Below, piece by piece: positions 1 through 4,534 of a DNA stretch of 5,902 nucleotides; position 1 is the first letter of the stretch; each line of letters opens with the position of its first letter. The notes beneath the pieces were generated by a model. It saw only the letters and a program-made list of their open reading frames with translations. It was not told the DNA's origin and ran no database searches. Source of the stretch: an uncultured Bifidobacterium sp. (GTDB lineage Bacteria; Actinomycetota; Actinomycetes; Actinomycetales; Bifidobacteriaceae); the NCBI GenBank assembly GCA_937874315.1, contig CALNAE010000279.1, forward strand, positions 1 to 5,902, written 5' to 3'. A program made the translations under genes and the position numbers.

Positions 1-189
1 GGACGTCCCCTCGTTGGACGCGCCGAGCGTGTCGGAACTAGGCGTACCTTGGGCCTGCGTTGCGGTGTTCGTCTCGGCGGTGTCGTTGACCGCGCTGCTC
101 GTGGCAGGAGTTCCCGTCGTGGCCCCGGATACGGTGCGCGCGCCTGTTCCCGCGCTCCCGTCGGTTTCGGTCGTTTTGGTTTTGGCCGT
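1..189 (-). other. Low-complexity Thr/Ala/Ser/Gly-rich linker in the ATPase
   Basis: Residues 284-346 of the ATPase hold about 18 Thr, 10 Ala and 8 Ser, with almost no large hydrophobic residues. No helix or domain pattern can be seen. This looks like a flexible tether between the nucleotide-binding domain and a C-terminal domain that would lie beyond the window edge. The reading frame stays open and in register with the ATPase throughout, so it is part of the protein and not trailing DNA. Confidence 0.75.
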
Positions 190-1038
190 GCCGGTGAGAA
201 TCGAATACAACGTATCGACCGTCTCCTCGAATGCGGGGCTGTGCTTATCTCGTGGGCGCGGCAGGTTGATCGGCATCTGCGCGATGAGATGCCCCGGATG
301 CGAGCCGAGCACGACCACTCGATCGGCCATCTGCACGGCCTCCTCGATGTTGTGGGTGACGATGAGGATGGACTTGATGCTGCGCTGCTCATCGTTCCAC
401 AGGTTCAACACCTCCTGCCGCAGATTCTCGGCGGTGAGCACGTCGAGGGCGGAGAATGGTTCATCCATGAACAATGCGTCGGGCTGCAGCACCAAGGCGC
501 GCGCGATGCCGACACGTTGACGCATGCCGCCGGACAGCTCTTTGGGGTACGCCGATTCGAACCCGTCAAGGCCAATGGCGTCGATGGCCTCGAGCGCCAC
601 CGTGGTGCGTTTGTCGCGCGGCACGCCACGAGCCTGCAAACCAAGTTCCACATTGGCCTGGACGGTGAGCCAGGGCATCAGCGCGAAGGTCTGAAAGACC
701 AGCGCGACTCCCGGATTCGGTCCGGAAAGCGCAGTGCCGCGGTAGGTCACCGTGCCGTCGCTGGGAGGGACGAGTCCTGCGAGGATGCGAAGGAACGTCG
801 ATTTCCCGGCTCCTGAACGTCCCAGGATGGCTACGATCTCGCCTTCGTGCAGTTCGAAGGACAGGTCATGCAGCACGCTGAGTTCCACACCCTTGTCGGA
901 TGTGAAGTTTTTGCTGATATGCGTTGCGTTGATGATGGTAGCTGGGGCGTCGGAGCCGGTCGGATTGGCAGTGCCGATCGTCGAGATCGGTGACCGGGAT
1001 GGCTCGCGCGGCTGGATGAGGTGGTTGGTGAAGGTCAT
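1..1038 (-). CDS. ABC transporter ATP-binding protein, NitT/TauT (SsuB/TauB) type, 3' end outside window
   Basis: This is the ATPase that powers the membrane permease encoded just upstream; it acts at the cytoplasmic face of the membrane. The 346 codons seen are open to the window edge. An N-terminal stretch of about 35 polar residues precedes the nucleotide-binding domain. The domain has Walker A GRSGAGKST (residues 73-81), Q-loop Q116, signature LSGGMRQ (168-174), Walker B with D192-E193, D-loop SALD (196-199) and switch His229. It ends near residue 283 with a segment of the type SPAFEETVDTLYSILTG. Usual SsuB/TauB proteins stop near 255 residues. Here 63 more residues, about 29 percent Thr, run to the edge. 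In the family with a C-terminal AAA-associated domain (Pfam AAA_assoc_C), a linker sits at this place, so I infer that such a domain follows outside the window. The start at 1038 has only a weak GAG ribosome site. The substrate is unknown. Confidence 0.93.
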   Translation of the reverse strand, partial: MTFTNHLIQPREPSRSPISTIGTANPTGSDAPATIINATHISKNFTSDKGVELSVLHDLSFELHEGEIVAILGRSGAGKSTFLRILAGLVPPSDGTVTYRGTALSGPNPGVALVFQTFALMPWLTVQANVELGLQARGVPRDKRTTVALEAIDAIGLDGFESAYPKELSGGMRQRVGIARALVLQPDALFMDEPFSALDVLTAENLRQEVLNLWNDEQRSIKSILIVTHNIEEAVQMADRVVVLGSHPGHLIAQMPINLPRPRDKHSPAFEETVDTLYSILTGTAKTKTTETDGSAGTGARTVSGATTGTPATSSAVNDTAETNTATQAQGTPSSDTLGASNEGTS

Positions 1039-1139
1039 AATCGCTCGATTTCTCAATGCTGGTGTGAATTGGTCTGCGACATCGTTGTTTGTTTTGGGTT
1101 GTTTGTTTGGGTTGCTTGATTAGGTTGTGCTTGCTCGGT
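1039..1139 (-). other. Permease-ATPase spacer with C/A-rich duplicated tract
   Basis: This 101-bp gap separates the permease stop from the ATPase start. I see no hairpin followed by a T-tract, so the two genes are probably co-transcribed. In the plus-strand direction positions 1085-1098 (ttgtttgttttggg) and 1099-1111 (ttgtttgtttggg) are tandem copies that differ by one T. The mRNA here is therefore almost only A and C (plus-strand G and T), unlike its surroundings, and would be unstructured. Such a leader could help ribosome loading, since the ATPase has a poor Shine-Dalgarno sequence. Confidence 0.5.
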
Positions 1140-2900
1140 TTATATACTCGATGCGAAGCGTCGGTTGGCGAGCCGTTCCATGGGATTCCAGAACAGCCGG
1201 TTCACGGCTACGACGAGCACGGCCATCACGGCCACTCCGATGAGCGTGCGCATCATATCGCCCCTCGCGGTGGCGCGCGTGATGTATGAGCCTATGCCCT
1301 GCGCCGTCAGGGTGTTGCTGCGGTAACTCACGATCTCCGAGACGATCGAGGCGTTCCACGCCCCACCCGCCGCGGTGATGCCGCCGGTGCACCATGCGCC
1401 GAATATCGAGGGCAGAATCAGCGTCTTCCAACGCATCCACCGGCTCAGTTGCATGTTGCGGGTCATTTCGCGCAGGTCGTCGGGAATCTGGCTGGCTCCG
1501 GCGATCACGTTGAACAGGATGTACCACTGCGTGCCCAGCGCCATGAGCAGGATGGATCCCCAGTTGATGTCGATATGCCATGCGACGAACCACAGAGTGA
1601 CGAAGGGGAAGATGAAGTTAGCGGGGAAGCTGGCCAACACCTGCACGATGGGCTGCGCAAAGCGTGAGATCTTCGGATTCATGCCGATGGTCGCGCCGAT
1701 GGGCACCCAGATAATCGAGCAGACGATGGTGAGCGCCAGCACCCGCAGGAAGGTCAGCCCTCCCAAGCCGAAGGCGTAGGCAAGCTCTCCCAGGCCTGTG
1801 GCGCGGTGGATGGTCAACAGCAGATAGCCGATGCCGCCGATAAGCAACACGATGACGACGATGTCGAACACAACGTCTCCGGCCCGTCGGCGGGATGCGT
1901 TCACGGGGTGTCCCGCGCCGGTCCGGCCCAACGGGCGCATGATCCGATCGATGAGATCGCCCAGCGGCCGGAGCAGCCGCAACAGCCATTCATCGACATG
2001 CGATTGACGGATGATGGTGAGCACGAAGCTCGACTGTTCCACAGTGGAGGCGCTTTGCGTGATGCGGAATTTCTCCGCCCACGCCGTCAGCGGCTTCCAT
2101 ACGCAGGTGTCGATAAGCAGCACGATCACCACCATGGCGCACACGGCCCAGCCGATATTGCCGAAATTTCCCTCCTTGGCGGACTGCGCGACGAAGCTTC
2201 CGATCCCCGGCAGCGCATACGTGCGGTTGTTCACCGAGATCATTTCGGAGGCCGTGAGGAAGAACCAGCCGCCGCTGACGCTCATCATGCAATTCCAGAG
2301 CAGGGGGATGGTGGCGTTGGGCACGTCCAGCGTCCAGAACCGCTGCCATTTGCTCAGCCTGAGATTGTTTGACGCCTCCTCCAGCTCCCGAGGCTCACTT
2401 CGCAATGAACGGTAGAACGAGAAAGTCATATTCCATGCCTGGCTGGTGAAGATGGCGAAAACCGAAGCCGCCTCGACCCCCAGCATGGAGCCGGGGAAGA
2501 TCGCCAGCCAGAACGTCACCGTCACCGACAGAAAACCGAGGATCGGGATGGATTGCAGGATGTCCAGCAGAGGGATAAGCACCTTGCCGGCTCGTCGTGA
2601 GCGCGCGGCCGCAAGACCATAGATGAAGGAGAATATCAACGAGATAATCAGCGCGATGGCCATGCGCAGCACCGAGCGCAGCGAATAGTAGGGAAGGAGA
2701 TATAGCTGGGTGGAGACACTCGATGGCACCCCTTTGGGGCCGATCGGCGCCGTGATGTCCGGCACCAGATAGGCCACGAGGCCTCCTAACGCCAGGATGC
2801 CGGCGACGACCACGCAGTCCGAGAGGATGCGGGTTCTAAGACGCGTGGGGTTCGGCCCTTGTTCGGCCGGTGCGATATGTCGATTGAATGCGAACGTCAT
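1140..2900 (-). CDS. ABC transporter permease with two fused transport domains, NitT/TauT type
   Basis: This 586-residue inner-membrane protein forms the channel of the importer. It is a tandem duplication of a BPD-type permease: each half has about six hydrophobic segments (roughly residues 28-265 and 344-568). Each half carries its own ATPase-contact (EAA) loop, at 172-194 (starting ELEEASNNL) and 474-497 (starting DDLREMTRN), about 302 residues apart. Both are followed by the family motif around SEM or SEI (E219 and E522) and a GIGSF/GIGSY segment. Both EAA loops lack the usual Gly (Arg and Gln in its place). Ordinary SsuC/TauC permeases are about 260 residues and act as dimers; one chain here supplies both halves, as in the duplicated anion-transport permeases (COG4986). 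The start at 2900 has an AAGGGA ribosome site 9 bases upstream. No binding protein is seen, so the cargo is unknown. Confidence 0.93.
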   Translation of the reverse strand: MTFAFNRHIAPAEQGPNPTRLRTRILSDCVVVAGILALGGLVAYLVPDITAPIGPKGVPSSVSTQLYLLPYYSLRSVLRMAIALIISLIFSFIYGLAAARSRRAGKVLIPLLDILQSIPILGFLSVTVTFWLAIFPGSMLGVEAASVFAIFTSQAWNMTFSFYRSLRSEPRELEEASNNLRLSKWQRFWTLDVPNATIPLLWNCMMSVSGGWFFLTASEMISVNNRTYALPGIGSFVAQSAKEGNFGNIGWAVCAMVVIVLLIDTCVWKPLTAWAEKFRITQSASTVEQSSFVLTIIRQSHVDEWLLRLLRPLGDLIDRIMRPLGRTGAGHPVNASRRRAGDVVFDIVVIVLLIGGIGYLLLTIHRATGLGELAYAFGLGGLTFLRVLALTIVCSIIWVPIGATIGMNPKISRFAQPIVQVLASFPANFIFPFVTLWFVAWHIDINWGSILLMALGTQWYILFNVIAGASQIPDDLREMTRNMQLSRWMRWKTLILPSIFGAWCTGGITAAGGAWNASIVSEIVSYRSNTLTAQGIGSYITRATARGDMMRTLIGVAVMAVLVVAVNRLFWNPMERLANRRFASSI

Positions 2901-2907
2901 ACTGACA

Positions 2908-2956
2908 GATCCCTTGGAAATTGTGATGGATGAAAGTCATATACGTGGGATCATCC
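2908..2956 (-). promoter_or_regulatory. Two mutually exclusive stems at the permease ribosome binding site
   Basis: On the minus strand GATCCC (2952-2947) is a perfect complement of GGGATC (2913-2908), which covers most of the Shine-Dalgarno sequence. The overlapping GGATGA (2956-2951) is a perfect complement of TCATCC (2933-2928) and would leave the Shine-Dalgarno free. The two stems share bases 2951-2952, so they compete. Each has only six base pairs, so chance is a serious alternative. Confidence 0.3.
2910..2915 (-). promoter_or_regulatory. Ribosome binding site of the permease
   Basis: The minus strand reads AAGGGA, 9 bases before the ATG at 2900. It supports this start. It lies in the 3' arm of a possible sequestering stem (GATCCC at 2952-2947 with GGGATC at 2913-2908). 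Confidence 0.7.
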
Positions 2957-3007
2957 GAACAGGCTGGTATGAGACGGGTTCCGGACGGCGTAGTTCGTCA
3001 CCGCGTC

Positions 3008-3023
3008 GGAACCGGCCGGTTCC
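3008..3023. repeat. Perfect 16-bp palindrome (operator or hairpin)
   Basis: The sequence ggaaccggccggttcc equals its own reverse complement. It starts 28 bases after the stop of the short ORF and lies about 108 bases before the permease ATG. In RNA it folds as a 6-bp stem with a GGCC loop. A further half-site, ggttccgg at 2977-2984, lets the inner arm choose a second partner (3013-3007 with 2983-2977, seven pairs), which would exclude the first hairpin. It may be a dimeric repressor operator or part of a leader switch; sequence alone does not decide. Confidence 0.6.
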
Positions 3024-3050
3024 TGTGATATGGGTTGGCGGGCGGTACCT

Positions 3051-3140
3051 CTACAACGCCGCCGTCTGAGTCGGATGAAGATTCATGGAAAGGCACAAAT
3101 GATAATGGTCGCTGCGACTACTGGGAACATCGCTTGGCAT
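3051..3140 (-). CDS. Putative 29-residue leader peptide upstream of the permease
   Basis: I do not recognise this peptide. It starts with ATG at 3140, ends with TAG at 3053-3051, and lies 150 bp upstream of the permease on the same strand. It has the best ribosome site in the window: AAGGAGGTG, nine consecutive bases matching the 16S 3' end, 9 bases before the ATG. The peptide starts MPSDVPSSRSDHYH and contains three His, one Cys and five Ser but no hydrophobic membrane segment and no run of a single amino acid. A GGCGG/CCGCC stem (3063-3059 with 3045-3041) spans its stop codon, and further competing stems follow before the permease start. Strong initiation of a very short frame ahead of stems is typical of leader peptides that control a downstream gene. 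It could equally be a small protein, or chance. Confidence 0.4.
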   Translation of the reverse strand: MPSDVPSSRSDHYHLCLSMNLHPTQTAAL

Positions 3141-3147
3141 AAACCCC

Positions 3148-3156
3148 CACCTCCTT
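3148..3156 (-). promoter_or_regulatory. Perfect nine-base Shine-Dalgarno sequence
   Basis: The minus strand reads AAGGAGGTG, followed by GGGGTTT and ATG at 3140. It is stronger than the ribosome sites of rplS, lepB, rnhB or the permease. It is the main reason to take the short ORF seriously. Confidence 0.55.
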
Positions 3157-3330
3157 CACGTCGTGTGCTGTGCACAGGGTCCGATGCTGCGGAGGGCATG
3201 CCCGGAACGATCGCGTGGAAGTGAATTGCAAGAATCCGCTTGGGTTCGTTATCGTTTGAGCTTTAGCATCGCCGGGCCATGGAGTTGCATTAGTCAGTGC
3301 CTTGAAACGACAGAAACTGTTAACCTGCTG

Positions 3331-3346
3331 ACAGTGTCTCCACTGT
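3331..3346. repeat. Inverted repeat acagtg-tctc-cactgt
   Basis: Two perfect 6-bp arms surround a 4-base spacer. An additional actgt (3317-3321) lies just upstream, giving a second actgt...acagt pairing (3317-3321 with 3331-3335). The site falls about 50 bases downstream of the proposed minus-strand promoter, so it may be an operator or an early leader hairpin for the ABC operon. Confidence 0.4.
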
Positions 3347-3371
3347 TTTGCGGCAGTAACCCGTATCCCTG

Positions 3372-3389
3372 CGGTAGCCTTGCCTACCG
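3372..3389. repeat. Inverted repeat cggtag-N6-ctaccg
   Basis: Perfect 6-bp arms (3372-3377 and 3384-3389) flank a 6-base spacer. It begins a few bases downstream of the expected transcription start of the minus-strand promoter candidate, a usual place for a repressor operator. Confidence 0.4.
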
Positions 3390-3398
3390 ACACGATTA

Positions 3399-3427
3399 AA
3401 CCTAAAGTTCCGTCTCGTTCTTGTCAA
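3399..3427 (-). promoter_or_regulatory. Candidate sigma-A-type promoter of the ABC transporter operon
   Basis: The minus strand has a perfect -35 TTGACA (3427-3422), a 17-base spacer, and TAGGTT (3404-3399), which keeps the three most conserved -10 bases (TA...T). Transcription would start near 3392 and leave a leader of nearly 500 bases before the permease. No better match was seen on this strand upstream of the short ORF. Confidence 0.4.
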
Positions 3428-3435
3428 TACGGCGT

Positions 3436-3458
3436 GTCTCGTGCATGCGTCTCGTGCA
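3436..3458. repeat. Direct repeat gtctcgtgca, two copies here and one after rplS
   Basis: Copies lie at 3436-3445 and 3449-3458, a 13-bp period. A third copy lies at 4137-4146, directly before the rplS terminator, where it extends to cgtctcgtgcat. A shorter gtctcgt lies at 3412-3418. The copies flank rplS. No known binding motif is recognised. Confidence 0.45.
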
Positions 3459-3516
3459 CCAGGCGGGGCGTTGCAGGTACGGGTACCGGACGATGTCGTC
3501 TGCTGTCTGGTGATTT

Positions 3517-3525
3517 CGGTATCAT
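3517..3525 (+). promoter_or_regulatory. Weak -10 candidate (cggTATCAT) for rplS
   Basis: TATCAT at 3520-3525 matches the -10 consensus at five of six positions, but no good -35 lies 16 to 18 bases upstream. If used, the rplS mRNA would have a leader of about 210 bases. The same cggtatcat string recurs twice in the repeat before lepB. Confidence 0.22.
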
Positions 3526-3545
3526 ATTGCTTTGCTATGCCGAGA

Positions 3546-3569
3546 ACCGGGTTGCCGCATAGACCCGGT
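3546..3569 (+). other. Hairpin in the rplS leader
   Basis: accgggt (3546-3552) and acccggt (3563-3569) are perfect 7-bp arms around a 10-base loop. No T-run follows, so it is not an intrinsic terminator. Two more small hairpins lie between it and rplS: gtctc-tga-gggac (3647-3659, one G-U pair) and a bulged stem with a CAC loop at 3675-3692. Together they suggest a folded leader, possibly for L19 autoregulation, though I recognise no known leader family. Confidence 0.35.
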
Positions 3570-3729
3570 GCTCAATAGGTTCAGTCGCTGCTGGTGTATG
3601 ACGAATGCATCCGCATCCGGCGAATCGGCTCGCTTCCGCAGGGATTGTCTCTGAGGGACGAAGGTTTGGACGGCCGCCCACCCACGGTGGCGCGCAGTCC
3701 CAGGATGTGCGCTGGTATGCGGCGGCGAC

Positions 3730-3735
3730 AGGAGA
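3730..3735 (+). promoter_or_regulatory. Ribosome binding site of rplS
   Basis: AGGAGA lies 5 bases before the ATG at 3741. It fixes this start against the in-frame GTG at 3594, which has no ribosome site. Confidence 0.85.
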
Positions 3736-3740
3736 TAAAC

Positions 3741-4106
3741 ATGGTTAACGCCGTTGAGGCTTTTAACGCCAGGAATATGAAGTCGGTCGAGGACATCCCG
3801 GATTTCCGTCCCGGCGACACCGTCGACGTGAACGTGAAGATTCAGGAGGGTACGAATACTCGTATCCAGACCTTCACCGGTTTGGTGATTGCCCGCCAGG
3901 GCTCCAGCATCGGTGAGACCTTCGTGGTCCGCAAGGTCAGCTTCGGCACTGGTGTCGAGCGCCGCTTCCCGTTGCATTCCCCGGCGATCGATTCCATCAA
4001 GCTCGTTCGTCGCGGACGTGTCCGTCGCGCCAAGCTGTACTACCTGCGTTCGCTGCGTGGCAAGGCCGCGCGTATCGTCGAACGTCGCGACAACACCGCC
4101 AAGTAG
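3741..4106 (+). CDS. rplS: 50S ribosomal protein L19 (bL19)
   Basis: The product, 121 residues, is bL19 of the large ribosomal subunit, which contributes to the contact with the small subunit. The family pattern is complete: FRPGDTVDVNVKIQEG (residues 22-37), the TFTGLVIARQG strand, the TFVVRKVSFGTGVERRFP core, HSPAIDSIKLVRRGRVRRAK, and the LYYLRSLRGKAARI end. Length fits the family (about 115-125). The frame is open for 49 codons before this ATG, but those residues are Arg-rich, unlike any L19 N-terminus I know, and lie over the ribosome site. In many bacteria rplS follows rpsP, rimM and trmD; here it is preceded by a divergent transporter, so it needs its own promoter in the intergenic region. 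A terminator follows at once, so it is probably transcribed alone or with only partial read-through into lepB. Confidence 0.98.
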   Translation: MVNAVEAFNARNMKSVEDIPDFRPGDTVDVNVKIQEGTNTRIQTFTGLVIARQGSSIGETFVVRKVSFGTGVERRFPLHSPAIDSIKLVRRGRVRRAKLYYLRSLRGKAARIVERRDNTAK

Positions 4107-4144
4107 TGAATGCAGGCTTTGCCTGTACTGCATGACGTCTCGTG

Positions 4145-4185
4145 CATCGGTCCGGTTCCTTATGGGAGCCGGACCGATGTGTTTT
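4145..4185 (+). terminator. Intrinsic terminator of rplS
   Basis: A 15-bp stem (4145-4159 with 4165-4179, one G-T pair) closes a 5-base loop (ttatg) and is followed by TGTTTT. It begins 39 bases after the rplS stop. The T-run is short, but the stem is the strongest in the window. Confidence 0.88.
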
Positions 4186-4267
4186 ACGGCGCCGTATGCG
4201 CAGGATCGGTTGTGCGATGCCCCGCGCTCCTGCGCCGCTGGAATTCACGGTGCCGTGCATGCGGAAT

Positions 4268-4291
4268 CGGTATCATGTCCGGTATCATGTC
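4268..4291. repeat. Perfect tandem repeat of cggtatcatgtc (two 12-bp copies)
   Basis: Copies at 4268-4279 and 4280-4291 are identical and adjacent. The first nine bases recur at 3517-3525 upstream of rplS. It may be a pair of -10-like elements, a binding site repeated at about one helical turn, or a small duplication. Confidence 0.6.
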
Positions 4292-4522
4292 TCGACGGTC
4301 CCACCGCTCGTTCGGCTCCGGCGTCTTGCTTCGGTGATGCCATATCCAGCCGGCGCCTGACCTATCTGTATCTGTTCGAAGCGATGGATCAAACTTCGCC
4401 GCCGCACACGCCGCGCAGGGGGCCCGAGTACAGTGGTGTGCTGTGTGCATGGCGTCTTGTCGTGCGGGTCGTCCACTGTTTGTGGGCGAACCCGTACGGC
4501 ATGCCGATGGAAACGAGGATGC

Positions 4523-4527
4523 GGAGG
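4523..4527 (+). promoter_or_regulatory. Ribosome binding site of lepB
   Basis: GGAGG lies 7 bases before the ATG at 4535. It decides for this start against the in-frame GTG at 4433, which would add 34 Cys- and Arg-rich residues. Confidence 0.8.
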
Positions 4528-4534
4528 GGGATTT

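Larger units (their letters stand above)
2901..3740. other. Long divergent intergenic region between the ABC operon and rplS
   Basis: These 840 bp separate the leftward permease and the rightward rplS. No conserved protein is recognised. Open frames here have mixed third-position composition (about half GC by eye), unlike the GC-preferring genes around them. The region holds a minus-strand promoter candidate (3399-3427), inverted repeats (3331-3346, 3372-3389), a 29-codon ORF with a perfect Shine-Dalgarno sequence (3051-3140), a 16-bp palindrome (3008-3023) and a structured rplS leader with hairpin arms at 3546-3552 and 3563-3569. No tRNA, known riboswitch core or transposon end was found. 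Confidence 0.8.
4107..4534. other. rplS-lepB intergenic region
   Basis: These 428 bp hold a small hairpin (atgcag 4110-4115 with ctgcat 4128-4133), the rplS terminator, a TACGGCGCCGTA palindrome (4185-4196), and a tandem 12-bp repeat (4268-4291). Several short overlapping frames run through on the plus strand, but none has a ribosome site or a recognisable product. The lepB promoter should lie here; I found no convincing -35/-10 pair. Confidence 0.7.

Noticed and set aside
49..816. Plus-strand open frame of 255 codons opposite the ATPase
   Set aside because: The minus strand encodes all ABC ATPase motifs here; the plus frame has no motif and is a shadow.
2797..3224. Small plus-strand frames between the permease and rplS
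   Set aside because: They overlap the permease start or the palindrome region, lack ribosome sites and show no recognisable protein.
3118..3393. Minus-strand 91-codon ORF starting with GTG almost at the predicted transcription start (possible leaderless gene), overlapping the short ORF
   Set aside because: Third-position composition is mixed, about half GC, unlike the real genes, and no domain or membrane segment is seen. The position at the promoter is curious but weak evidence.
3476..3487. Inverted repeat ggtac-gg-gtacc upstream of rplS
   Set aside because: Arms are only 5 bp, with no related copy nearby and no clear promoter contact.
3594..3740. In-frame 49-codon N-terminal extension of rplS from a GTG
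   Set aside because: There is no ribosome site at 3594, the residues are unlike L19, and a good AGGAGA precedes the ATG at 3741.
2901..3740. Known riboswitch (thiamine, cobalamin, SAM) or tRNA in the divergent region
   Set aside because: I looked on both strands for conserved cores such as CTGAGA with the thiamine pyrimidine helix, and for a tRNA T-loop GGTTCGAATCC, and found none.
4185..4196. Palindrome TACGGCGCCGTA after the rplS terminator
   Set aside because: It is a single short GC-rich palindrome without a partner site; such sequences are expected by chance in GC-rich DNA.
4433..4534. Upstream extension of lepB from a GTG
   Set aside because: The added residues are rich in Cys and Arg with no similarity to signal peptidases, and GGAGG supports the ATG at 4535.
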